Shown here in pieces: positions 1-6,738 of a stretch of 12,480 bases of DNA (positions are counted from its first letter, which is position 1; each line of letters opens with the position of its first letter). Location of the stretch: positions 1 through 12,480 of the forward strand of contig JAZDPH010000059.1 in NCBI GenBank assembly GCA_043797735.1, given 5' to 3'. The notes under the pieces are model-generated. The model did not search any database. It saw only the letters and a list, made by a program, of their open reading frames with translations, and was not told the origin of the DNA. The position numbers were made by a program, and so were the translations under genes. This stretch comes from BS750m-G77 sp043797735. GTDB taxonomy: Bacteria; Omnitrophota; Gorgyraeia; Gygaellales; Profunditerraquicolaceae.

Positions 1-2
1 TA

Positions 3-311
3 CCTATATTAGAGGCGGCAAAGATATTCTCCGGAATTATGCTGAATTTAAGCAAGGAGCCCTTGTACGGCTCGATATTGCAGAGCATAAAAAGAGGAAG
101 GGCCTCGGAGATAGATTATATAAACGGAGAGTTTGTCAGGATGGCAGAAGAGAATAATTTCAAGGCTCCGCTTAATGAGAAGTTGGTGGAGATGGTGCAT
201 CAGGTTGAAAAAACAGGAAAGTTTTTTAGCAAAGAACAACTACTCAAGATGGTCATTGTGAGGAGTCCCTACGATACGTCGGGACGACTCGCAATGACAG
301 ACACCTTTTAA
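3..311 (+). CDS. Ketopantoate reductase (PanE/ApbA) family protein, C-terminal part only
   Basis: The reading frame is open from the window edge (first full codon at 3), so the NADPH-binding N-terminus lies outside. The visible part matches the C-terminal helical domain of the PanE/ApbA family: SILQSIKRGRASEIDYINGE is the signature in which a Lys-Arg-Gly-Arg segment is followed by an acidic/Ile-Asp-x-x-Asn-Gly stretch that contacts the substrate, then NNFKAPLNEKLVEMV. Known members reduce 2-dehydropantoate to pantoate (CoA synthesis), but the family also holds reductases for other 2-oxo acids, so the substrate is not settled. The last ~20 residues (from MVIVRS) are not family sequence: they are encoded by a palindromic repeat (252-298), which appears to have replaced the natural end. 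Whether this gene belongs with the polyketide genes downstream is unclear. Confidence 0.8.
   Translation, partial: PILEAAKIFSGIMLNLSKEPLYGSILQSIKRGRASEIDYINGEFVRMAEENNFKAPLNEKLVEMVHQVEKTGKFFSKEQLLKMVIVRSPYDTSGRLAMTDTF
252..298. repeat. Dispersed palindromic repeat, family A (short copy)
   Basis: GTCATTGTGAG at the left and CTCGCAATGAC at the right are inverted copies of the same core, with further pairing inward (gagtccc...gggac). Related sequences are at 981-1073, 10144-10183 and 12210-12245. It lies inside the 3' end of the reductase reading frame and encodes that protein's last residues. Confidence 0.85.
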
Positions 312-312
312 T

Positions 313-960
313 ATGGATAAAGTCAATACCCCATTCCCAAAATTAAAACTTACCGTAAAAAACGTCTACGGCGAATGTTACCACGGTTATAAAGCAGGCG
401 ATGAATTGCTGCTGGAGGATTTTACGCATGCGCCGAAATATTTCTGCCTTGGCCTGGCCCATGCTTTGTTTCCGGTCGCCTATGCTTTAAGTTTTGGGGC
501 AAAATTTGGCTTCCGCGATAACCAGCGTTCACTGCTGGTCACCTGTCCCGACGGAGGAAAATTAGAATTTGAGGTTGAGATTTTCGACAAAGATGGCAAA
601 ATTGAAAGCGTCTCCAAAGATGCTGATTTCTCCCGCCCCATAATAAACGCGCAGGGCGGGATCCCGCCTGCTGTTAATAACCCGGCGGGAAAGGGGCCTA
701 ACCCAAAGAAGATGGTTATTGAAGTAGTCAAATCAAAGGGTAAATGCAGTTTCGGTTACAAGACAGGGGACAAATGGGAGACCTCCGGTTTAAAATGCAT
801 CCCCGGCTTTTGCGGGGCGGCATTCCATACGGCGTTTCCCGCGCTTTTTGCCCTTAATTTCGGGGCAAGGTTTTTCTTTATGGATAATCCGGATTCGATA
901 GATACGGTTACCTGCCCGGATGGCGGCAATATAGTGTTTAAAGTGACGCGGACAGAATAG
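313..960 (+). CDS. Tandem-duplicated TIGR04076-family protein, function unknown
   Basis: A 215-residue protein made of two homologous ~85-residue halves, residues about 8-92 and 133-215. Each half has the same landmarks: a K/V-rich first strand, G(E/K)C then a GYK(A/T)GD turn, a FC...A(H/F)...FP...ALxFGA(K/R) core and a CPDGG(K/N)xxF end. This pattern fits the small uncharacterised TIGR04076 family, normally a single copy of roughly 85-95 residues, so this is an internal duplication. The Cys residues in FC and TCPDGG are kept in both halves and could be structural or metal-binding, which is inference. The Pro/Gly/Asn-rich linker (about 105-132) is encoded by DNA holding a 14-base palindrome at 655-668. 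The start is one base after the upstream stop and has no clear Shine-Dalgarno, so translation probably depends on coupling. No signal peptide. Confidence 0.75.
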   Translation: MDKVNTPFPKLKLTVKNVYGECYHGYKAGDELLLEDFTHAPKYFCLGLAHALFPVAYALSFGAKFGFRDNQRSLLVTCPDGGKLEFEVEIFDKDGKIESVSKDADFSRPIINAQGGIPPAVNNPAGKGPNPKKMVIEVVKSKGKCSFGYKTGDKWETSGLKCIPGFCGAAFHTAFPALFALNFGARFFFMDNPDSIDTVTCPDGGNIVFKVTRTE

Positions 961-984
961 CCTAAGGCTATTCTGTCCGCGTCA
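944..984. repeat. Perfect 41-base fold-back across the stop codon
   Basis: Twenty bases on each side of a single central A at 964 are exactly complementary. The left arm is the last codons and stop of the duplicated-domain protein, and the right arm runs into the start of the family A repeat at 981. It could form a very stable hairpin at the end of the mRNA, but no T-run follows, so it is not a classical intrinsic terminator. It may protect the 3' end, or be a by-product of repeat insertion. Confidence 0.85.
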
Positions 985-1073
985 TTGCGAGGCGAAGCCG
1001 AAGCAATCCCTCTGATAAGATTGCTTCCTGCCGGCAGGCAGGCGCCCGACATATCTTCGGGGCTCGCAATGAC
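981..1073. repeat. Dispersed palindromic repeat, family A (full copy)
   Basis: Begins GTCATTGCGAG and GAAGCAATC, then GATTGCTTC and ends CTCGCAATGAC, so both outer and inner blocks are inverted copies. The right half also holds a ccgg-centred run (cctgccggcaggcagg). It fills almost the entire gap between the duplicated-domain gene and the polyketide operon. A sigma-70-type promoter is not evident in this gap, so the operon's promoter was not located. Confidence 0.9.
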
Positions 1074-1088
1074 AATGAGAGATTTATT

Positions 1089-2348
1089 ATGGCTAAACGT
1101 AGAGTTGTTGTAACCGGCTTAGGGGTAATCTCGCCCAACGGTATCGGTAAAGATAATGCCTGGCTGGGTATGGTTTCAGGAAAATCCGCAGTCAAATTAG
1201 TGGATGGTTTTGATGTATCGCTGTTTAATACCAAGATCGCCGCCGAGGCAAGGGATTTTGACCCGTTCAAACTCGGGCTTACCCACGACGAAGTTATGCG
1301 CATGGACAGGTACGTGCAGTTTGCGCGGGTCTGCGCGCGGATGGCGGTAGGAGACAGCGGTATTGATTTTTCCAAAGAGGACCCGCAGCGCATCGGGGTC
1401 TGCCTGGCTAACGCTATTTGCGGCACAAAGTATATGGAAGAGGAGTTTGCCCTGGTTACCGAAGACGGCCACGCTCCAATTAACCCCGCGCTGGTGAGGC
1501 CTGATTTGTATGACGCGGCGATGTTTAATACCCCTTCCATAGAAATCTCTGCCAAATATGGCTTTAAGGGGATCTGCGATACTCTTTCCACAGGATGCAC
1601 CGCCGGGACCGACTCATTGGGTTTTGGCCTGGAGACCATTCAGGACGGAGAACACGATATAATGTTTTGCGGCGGCTCAGAGGCGCCGATTACTCCGATT
1701 ACATTCGGGGCCTTTGACGTGGTTAATGTTTTATCCTGCCGTAATGATAACCCGGCGGCTGCCTCGCGGCCGTTTGATAATAGGCGCGACGGATTTGTCC
1801 TTTCGGAAGGGGCCGGGATTTTGATTTTAGAGGAACTTAACCACGCCTTAAAACGTAACGCTAGAATTTACGCCGAGGTAACCGGTTTCGGTACCAGCTG
1901 CAACGCCTACCATATGACCGACCTGCCGGCAGACGGGGGGGCAATGGTAAATTGCATAACCCTGGCCTTAAAAGATGCCGGCGTAAAGCCCGCCGAAATA
2001 GATTATATCAACGCCCACGGCTCCTCCACCAAGATGAACGATATATTTGAAACCAACGCCTACAAAATTATATTTGGCGATTATGCCTATAAACTGCCGA
2101 TTAGTTCGTTTAAATCAATGATCGGCCACCCCCTGGCTGCGGCCAATGCGGTGGAGCTTGTAGTTTCCTCAATGATTTTTGAAAAAGGCCTCCTTCCTCC
2201 GACCATAAACCAACAGGAGAAAGACCCGCTTTGTGACCTAGACTATATCCCTAACCTGGCGCGCAAGAAACAGGTAAATACCATATTAAAAACAAGCAGC
2301 GGTTTCTCGGGGATACATTCTTCATTAGTATTGAAAAGGTTTAAGTGA
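1089..2348 (+). CDS. Type II polyketide ketosynthase alpha (KSalpha)
   Basis: A 419-residue decarboxylating Claisen-condensing enzyme of the thiolase fold, the usual length for FabF/KSalpha. The catalytic triad is intact: nucleophile Cys170 in DTLSTGCTAGTDSLG, His310 in INAHGSSTKMND and His347 in SFKSMIGH, with the supporting Lys342. The TGCT(A/S)G-x-DS active-site context and the C-terminal SGFSGIHSSLVL (compare GFGGFQSAMVL in actinomycete KSalpha) resemble aromatic type II PKS enzymes more than housekeeping FabF, which has GFGGTN. The adjacent catalytically dead partner KSbeta supports this. It would extend an acyl-ACP with malonyl-ACP and, with KSbeta, make a poly-beta-keto chain in the cytoplasm. 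The start is ATG after a weak GAGAG ribosome site at about 1077-1081. First gene of the cluster; product unknown. Confidence 0.93.
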   Translation: MAKRRVVVTGLGVISPNGIGKDNAWLGMVSGKSAVKLVDGFDVSLFNTKIAAEARDFDPFKLGLTHDEVMRMDRYVQFARVCARMAVGDSGIDFSKEDPQRIGVCLANAICGTKYMEEEFALVTEDGHAPINPALVRPDLYDAAMFNTPSIEISAKYGFKGICDTLSTGCTAGTDSLGFGLETIQDGEHDIMFCGGSEAPITPITFGAFDVVNVLSCRNDNPAAASRPFDNRRDGFVLSEGAGILILEELNHALKRNARIYAEVTGFGTSCNAYHMTDLPADGGAMVNCITLALKDAGVKPAEIDYINAHGSSTKMNDIFETNAYKIIFGDYAYKLPISSFKSMIGHPLAAANAVELVVSSMIFEKGLLPPTINQQEKDPLCDLDYIPNLARKKQVNTILKTSSGFSGIHSSLVLKRFK

Positions 2349-2356
2349 ATAATGGG

Positions 2357-2405
2357 CCCCGCCCTTCCCAAGGCGGGGTATAAATAAGAAAGGAAGAGCG
2401 GGGTG
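2357..2405 (+). promoter_or_regulatory. Repeated GC-rich leader, copy 1, with two alternative hairpins
   Basis: This element is almost identical to 5385-5432. CCCCGCC (2357-2363) can pair with GGCGGGG (2372-2378). Alternatively CCCCGCCCTTCC (2357-2368) can pair with GGAAGAGCGGGG (2392-2403), 11 of 12 bases. The second pairing covers the ribosome site (AGGAAG, 2391-2396) and the first base of the GTG start of KSbeta; the first leaves them free. This could be a translational switch, or a mobile palindrome that happens to carry a ribosome site. The arrangement is seen directly; regulation is inference. Confidence 0.6.
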
Positions 2406-3635
2406 GAAAAAATAGCAGTCAGCGGAATAGGGGTAGTTACTCCTTCGGGAATCGGCAAGCGCCAGTTCTGGGCCAATCTTAAATCAGGCCGCTCCTTTAT
2501 CAAGGAGATTACCCGCTTTGAATCCTCAAAGTACCCATCGCATATCGCCGGGCAGATTGACGACCTGGAAAAATACAGCCACGTCTCCGAGCGGCTCCTT
2601 AAAAAAATAGACGCATTCTCGCATATGGCGCTGATTGCCGCCGAACTTGCCCTGCAGGATGCCGGCATTGACATAAAAAACGAGGACCCGAATCTTGTCG
2701 GGATATTTTTAGGCAATGCTATCGGCGGATGGCTTTATGCGGAAACCGAGCTGCGCGATTTATATCTTGAAGGACGGGAAGGGGTTTCTCCCTATATGGC
2801 CTCGGCCTGGTTTCCCGCCGCCCCCCAGGGGCAGGTCTCTATTTATTACGGGATAAAGGGCTTTAGCAAGACCGTAGTCGCAGACCGAGCCAGTTCCCTG
2901 ATGGCGCTGGGATATGCGGCCAAGGTTCTGAATAAAAATAAACTTAATATGATTTTATCCGGAGGGATGGAGGCGCCGGTTACCCCCTATGCTTTATTAT
3001 GCTGTAATACTTATGGAGGGCTATCCGAAGATAATGCCCATCCGCAGGCTGCCTACCGGCCTTTTGATAAGAGGCGCAACGGTTTTGTAATTGCAGAAGG
3101 GGCCGGTATTGTGGTGTTGGAGCCGATTGCGCGCGCCAAGAAAAGAGGCGCAGGAGTCTTTGCCTATATCTGCGGCTACGGCACCAGCTGCGACGGAGTA
3201 GACAGGATTAACCCGGCCTCAGACGGCAGGGAATTAGCCCGCGCAATTAATACCGCCCTTGCCGATGCCGGAATGAATGCAGGCGATATTGACTATATAA
3301 GTTTAGACGGATTGGCGGTAGATATTTGGGATAATTCGGAGATCGCGGCAATTAAAAACGTCTTCGGCGATAAGCTCAAAGAGATCCCGCTAAGCTGCCC
3401 TAAGTCGATGTTCGGGAATCTCCTGGGGGCATCCGGGGCGGTGGATATGATTGCCGCTATTCTGGCGATGGAGCATGGGCTTATCCCGCCGACATTGAAT
3501 TTGGATGAACCGGCAACAAACGGCTTAAATTTTATCAAAGACAAGGCAAAAGAACACAAGATAGATAAGGCGCTGGTAATTTCCCGCGGAAGGGGAGGGA
3601 TTAATTCGGCGATAGTAATTGAGAAAGGAGCATAA
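2403..3635 (+). CDS. Ketosynthase beta / chain-length-factor-like protein (KSbeta)
   Basis: A 410-residue thiolase-fold protein clearly homologous to the preceding KSalpha along its length (IAVSGIGVVTPSGIG start, FDKRRNGFVIAEGAGI, SRGRGGINSAIV end). All three catalytic positions are replaced: the Cys position is Arg162 (VVADRASSLMALG), the first His is Asp302 (ISLDGLAVD) and the second His is Asn339 (PKSMFGN). It therefore cannot condense on its own. In type II PKSs such a KSbeta pairs with KSalpha and sets chain length; classical members carry Gln at the Cys position, so Arg here is unusual. The GTG start is chosen because AGGAAG lies about 7 bases upstream. Start and ribosome site come from the repeated leader 2357-2405. 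Its stop is directly followed by the start of the radical SAM gene, which implies co-translation. Confidence 0.9.
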   Translation: MEKIAVSGIGVVTPSGIGKRQFWANLKSGRSFIKEITRFESSKYPSHIAGQIDDLEKYSHVSERLLKKIDAFSHMALIAAELALQDAGIDIKNEDPNLVGIFLGNAIGGWLYAETELRDLYLEGREGVSPYMASAWFPAAPQGQVSIYYGIKGFSKTVVADRASSLMALGYAAKVLNKNKLNMILSGGMEAPVTPYALLCCNTYGGLSEDNAHPQAAYRPFDKRRNGFVIAEGAGIVVLEPIARAKKRGAGVFAYICGYGTSCDGVDRINPASDGRELARAINTALADAGMNAGDIDYISLDGLAVDIWDNSEIAAIKNVFGDKLKEIPLSCPKSMFGNLLGASGAVDMIAAILAMEHGLIPPTLNLDEPATNGLNFIKDKAKEHKIDKALVISRGRGGINSAIVIEKGA

Positions 3636-5096
3636 ATGAAGATTCTATTTGTTATGCCGAACGTGGGCTGCTGGGCGACGCACGGGATACACAGGTCGCC
3701 TAATCAGCTGTATGCGCATTGGGCTAGTTACATACGCGAAGCCGGATACACCGACATTGCGGTTATTGACGGAAGGGCCCACGAAACTCCTATGGAGCAA
3801 TTAATAGAACAAGTTAAGGGCAGCAATCCCGATATCGTGGTTATGGGCGAGCAGATACACGGCTATGGCGGCTACGGCGTCCTGCGCCACTTTAAAGAGG
3901 CGGCTGGAAGGATAAAGAATGCGCTTCCCAATACAAAGATAATCTTAGGGGGTTTATGGTATTCAGCCATGCCCGTGCCGACCCTGGAGGAAAACCCGGC
4001 TGTAGATTTTGTAGTTATGGGGGAGGAGGAGTCTTTCGCGGACTTAGTCGAGGCGATAGATAAGAAAAAAAATTTAGCGGACGTAGGCGGAGTTACCTCG
4101 CGCATTGACGGTAAAATTGTTATGGGCCCGCATAAGCCGCTGATGACTGACCTGGATAAACTTCCTTTGCCGGCGTACGATTTATTCCCCATGGACAAAT
4201 ACGTGGGCCATACGCACTGGAAGCCCTTCGTGGATATGATCACTTCCCGGGGGTGCCCGTCGGCCTGCACATTCTGTTATGAGTGGGACCAGTTTGACCC
4301 GCGTTCGCCTTCTGACTTTTTAAAATGGCGCGCCAAGAGCCCCGAACGGATTATTGAAGAGCTGGAGTTATTGCACAAGAAATACGGGGTTAAGGTTGTG
4401 GTTATTCAGGATGATAACTTTAATGTTGACCCGGCGCGGGTCAAGAAGTTCTGCGAGATGAAACTAAAGAAAAATATCCCGATTAAATGGGTTTCTTTAG
4501 GCAGGGCCGTGGATTGGGTAAACTGCGAATCCATTTTGCCCCTGATGAAAGAGTCAGGCCTGTTTATGGGCGTATTCGGAATTGAAGTTACCACACAGGA
4601 TGAACTAAAGAAAATTGCCAAAGGGACTACCATTGAGCAGATTAAGAAGACTATTGAGATTTTGCGCAGAAACGATATCGCCATTGTTGCCGATATTATG
4701 ATCGGGTTTGATTATGATACAGAGGCAATAATTAAACAGAGGTTTGAATTTGCCGATCAGGTTGACCCCGATGTTTTATGGATCGGCTATGTTACCCCCG
4801 CGCCTAATTCGCCGATGTGGAGGATATCCCTAAAGAAGCACTGGATTGACCCTAAAAAAGTGGATTTCAGCCAGTGGGATTTCCTGCACCCGGTCATACC
4901 GACGGATCATCTCTCCATAGAGGAGCTGGGGCGCCTGGGTGCCTGGTGTATGCGCGAGTTCTTTTCCAAGCCCGGCAGGATCAATAGAATTATGGAGAGT
5001 AACTTTGATATACTGGCAAAGCTCTGCTTTCAGGATGTAATGGCAGGGGTAGGCAAGTGGGAGGCAGGGGCGACTAAAGGCGAGGTGCATATTTAG
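3636..5096 (+). CDS. BchE-like B12-binding-domain radical SAM enzyme
   Basis: A 486-residue cytoplasmic enzyme. Residues 1-140 form a Rossmann-like cobalamin-binding-type domain (MKILFVMPNVG, NPDIVVMGEQIHGYGGYG, IILGGLWYS, VDFVVMGEEE). The radical SAM domain follows, with the [4Fe-4S] motif Cys207-x3-Cys211-x2-Cys214 in SRGCPSACTFCYE, then VVVIQDDNF and IMIGFDYDT. The C-terminal PVIPTDHLSIEEL...MREFF segment resembles BchE, the anaerobic Mg-protoporphyrin ester cyclase that inserts oxygen from water. The DxHxxG lower-ligand motif of typical B12 proteins is not clear (only DGRAHE at 45-50), as is common in BchE relatives, so cobalamin use is probable rather than shown. In this operon it could hydroxylate, methylate or cyclise the polyketide without O2. 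The ATG start directly follows the KSbeta stop, after AAAGGAG. Confidence 0.9.
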   Translation: MKILFVMPNVGCWATHGIHRSPNQLYAHWASYIREAGYTDIAVIDGRAHETPMEQLIEQVKGSNPDIVVMGEQIHGYGGYGVLRHFKEAAGRIKNALPNTKIILGGLWYSAMPVPTLEENPAVDFVVMGEEESFADLVEAIDKKKNLADVGGVTSRIDGKIVMGPHKPLMTDLDKLPLPAYDLFPMDKYVGHTHWKPFVDMITSRGCPSACTFCYEWDQFDPRSPSDFLKWRAKSPERIIEELELLHKKYGVKVVVIQDDNFNVDPARVKKFCEMKLKKNIPIKWVSLGRAVDWVNCESILPLMKESGLFMGVFGIEVTTQDELKKIAKGTTIEQIKKTIEILRRNDIAIVADIMIGFDYDTEAIIKQRFEFADQVDPDVLWIGYVTPAPNSPMWRISLKKHWIDPKKVDFSQWDFLHPVIPTDHLSIEELGRLGAWCMREFFSKPGRINRIMESNFDILAKLCFQDVMAGVGKWEAGATKGEVHI

Positions 5097-5124
5097 TCCG
5101 TAGTCAATAGTCCGTAGTCCGTAG
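5094..5124. repeat. Heptamer tandem repeat TAGTCCG
   Basis: Four tandem copies of TAGTCCG (the second is TAGTCAA) plus a trailing TAG. The first TAG is the stop codon of the radical SAM gene. It fills most of the gap before the ACP gene, leaving that gene's own AAGGAG ribosome site downstream. Each copy carries TAG, but the heptamer period shifts frame. Confidence 0.9.
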
Positions 5125-5144
5125 AAAAAGAAGGAGTAAAAACG

Positions 5145-5399
5145 ATGGAGACAAAAGAAAAAATAAAAGCGGTGTTAGTGAATTTGCTTAAGATAAAGCC
5201 GGAAGAGTTAAAGGACGATGCCTCGCTTGAAAGCAGTATCGGCGTAGATTCTACGGAGATGGTGGAGACGGTTATCGCCTTAGAGAAGACGTTCAATATA
5301 AAACTAAGCCCGAAAGAGATAGCCAAATCCTCGACTATTAACGAGATTGAGGCTATTATAAATTCAAAATTAAGCGTTGATGAACCCCGCCCTTCCTAA
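5145..5399 (+). CDS. Acyl carrier protein
   Basis: An 84-residue acidic four-helix carrier protein of the usual length. The phosphopantetheine attachment site is Ser36 in SIGVDSTEMVE; the common form is DSL, here DST, as in many secondary-metabolism carriers. Helix I is KEKIKAVLVNLLKI and helix III region is ALEKTFNIKL. It would carry malonyl and growing polyketide chains between KSalpha/KSbeta, the ketoreductase and the cyclases. The start is supported by AAGGAG at 5131-5136. The last residues (EPRPS) and the stop codon are encoded by the repeated leader element beginning at 5385, so that element has replaced or extended the natural C-terminus. Confidence 0.93.
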   Translation: METKEKIKAVLVNLLKIKPEELKDDASLESSIGVDSTEMVETVIALEKTFNIKLSPKEIAKSSTINEIEAIINSKLSVDEPRPS

Positions 5400-5432
5400 G
5401 GCGGGTATAGGTAAGAAAGGAAGAGCGGGGTG
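5385..5432 (+). promoter_or_regulatory. Repeated GC-rich leader, copy 2, with two alternative hairpins
   Basis: Second copy of the element at 2357-2405, differing at only a few bases. CCCGCC (5386-5391) can pair with GGCGGG (5400-5405), or CCCCGCCCTTCC (5385-5396) can pair with GGAAGAGCGGGG (5419-5430). The latter hides the ribosome site and the first base of the GTG start of the cyclase gene. It also encodes the ACP C-terminus. That it sits before two genes of one pathway is either shared translational control or chance insertion of a dispersed repeat. Confidence 0.6.
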
Positions 5433-6227
5433 AACATAGTTGATTTAAGCCTGCCCATTGATGAGAAGGCCTTTGAAGTGCACCATGTAGATATTGAGCG
5501 CACTTCGCATGGGGCAGGTATTGAAAAATTCAACCGCCTGATGATGAACAGGACTCTCTCCGGCAGGATAAAGCGCCTGTTGGGCATGCGTATCCTGAAA
5601 AAAGAGGACCTGCCCGACGGGGAGTTTTTATCGCTGGAGGTGGTGCATGCGCCGGTGCATATCGGCACCCACCTGGACTACTCCTTTCATTACGGTTCGC
5701 GCTCTGAAGGGAGGGCGGCAAAGACCGCGGATGAAATCCCGCTTGAGTATTGCTATCAAAACGGAGTAAAGCTGGATTTTTTGCACAAGAGGCCCGCTGA
5801 GGTTATCACCGCCGCCGACCTGGAAGGGGCCTTAAAAAAGGTTAATTATGAGCTTCGGCCGCTGGATGTAGTATTACTGCATACCGGAGCGGATAAATTA
5901 TACGGCGGGCCCAGGTATTTCAGCGACTATCCCGGCGTAAGTGTTTGCGCCATTGATTACATGCTTGATCGGGGAATAAAGATTTTCGGCGTAGATACGA
6001 TGGGCATCGACCGGCCATATCGCTTTATGCTTAAAGAGTTCCTGGAAAAAAAAGACAGCAGGTATTTTTATCCTGCGCATTTTTACGGCAGGAAGCGCGA
6101 ATTTATCCATATAGAACGGCTGGCTAATCTCGGAAGGCTGCCGGCTTGCGGCTTTAAGGTGAGTTGTTTTCCGGTGCGCATTAAACAGACCGGCGCGGCC
6201 TGGGCAAGGGTAGTGGCAATTTTATAA
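5430..6227 (+). CDS. Metal-dependent cyclase, PF04199 (kynurenine formamidase-like) family
   Basis: A 265-residue protein with the family opening IVDLSLPI and the metal-binding signature HxGTHxDxxxH at residues 77-87 (His77, His81, Asp83, His87; HIGTHLDYSFH). The usual Pro of HxGTHxDxPxH is Ser. Later family blocks are present: LRPLDVVLLHTGAD, YPGVSVCAIDYML and IFGVDTMGIDRP. The family includes kynurenine formamidases and, from recall, later-ring cyclases of aromatic polyketide pathways, which fits its place between an ACP and a TcmN-like aromatase. It probably catalyses a metal-assisted aldol/lactone-type ring closure or hydrolysis; the exact reaction is inference. The GTG start and ribosome site (AAAGGAAG) lie in the repeated leader. 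Confidence 0.85.
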   Translation: MNIVDLSLPIDEKAFEVHHVDIERTSHGAGIEKFNRLMMNRTLSGRIKRLLGMRILKKEDLPDGEFLSLEVVHAPVHIGTHLDYSFHYGSRSEGRAAKTADEIPLEYCYQNGVKLDFLHKRPAEVITAADLEGALKKVNYELRPLDVVLLHTGADKLYGGPRYFSDYPGVSVCAIDYMLDRGIKIFGVDTMGIDRPYRFMLKEFLEKKDSRYFYPAHFYGRKREFIHIERLANLGRLPACGFKVSCFPVRIKQTGAAWARVVAIL

Positions 6228-6255
6228 GTTGTGCCGTCATTGAAGGAGGTAAAAG

Positions 6256-6738
6256 ATGGGGCATACCTGTAATTCTATAATAATCAATGCGCCGTATGAT
6301 TTGGTCTTTGACATTTCAAATGATATCCCGCGCTGGACCGAGTTATTCGGCGGGGAGTACCAAAAGGCAGAAGTTTTAAAGAAAGAGGGCAACAAAATCA
6401 CCTTTCGCCTTACCGACGACGAAGGCAACTCCTGGCAGTCATACCGGCTGCTTTTTAAAGAGCATAATTTTGCTTATGCCCAGAAATTGCCGCCGGAGTT
6501 CCCTTTTAAATTCATGAAGATTATCTGGTTATATACACCCCGGCCGGACGCAATGGCTTTGGCTAAAGGAGGCCAAACCACGTCCTTCTGTCCTGTGGAG
6601 ATGTCCTGGATTCAACATTTTGAAATGGCAGATAAGGCAAAGTTCAACGACCAGCAGGTAGAGGGGTTTATTAATAAGCATTCAAAGGATAATCTGGCGA
6701 TATTTAAAGAGGTTATTGAAAAAGAAGCCAAGAAGTGA
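6256..6738 (+). CDS. TcmN-like SRPBCC polyketide aromatase/cyclase
   Basis: A 160-residue single-domain helix-grip (START/Bet v1) protein of the length of stand-alone ARO/CYC domains. The opening NSIIINAPYDLVFDISNDIP and following W27-TELF are closely like TcmN/WhiE-type cyclases (NSIVVNAPFELVWDVTNDI...W..LF). The VEMSWIQHFEM block (residues 114-124) matches the conserved TEMRWVQEFDM, and the final helix holds NLAIFKEVIE. These enzymes bind the ACP-linked poly-beta-ketone in a pocket and direct first-ring cyclisation and aromatisation, so the product should be aromatic. There is a short insertion (about 95-112) before the VEM block. A strong ribosome site (GAAGGAGGT) precedes the ATG. The stop overlaps the GTG start of the exporter gene by four bases. 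Confidence 0.9.
   Translation: MGHTCNSIIINAPYDLVFDISNDIPRWTELFGGEYQKAEVLKKEGNKITFRLTDDEGNSWQSYRLLFKEHNFAYAQKLPPEFPFKFMKIIWLYTPRPDAMALAKGGQTTSFCPVEMSWIQHFEMADKAKFNDQQVEGFINKHSKDNLAIFKEVIEKEAKK

Noticed and set aside
968..1639. A long - strand open frame (223 codons) opposite KSalpha
   Set aside because: It is the antisense shadow of a strongly supported gene, and its end lies in the family A repeat; the residues look like no domain.
1089..3635. Interpretation of the two ketosynthases as housekeeping fatty acid synthesis (fabF)
   Set aside because: One is catalytically dead, active-site and C-terminal context match aromatic type II PKS, and the neighbours include a TcmN-like aromatase and an exporter rather than fabD, fabG, fabZ.
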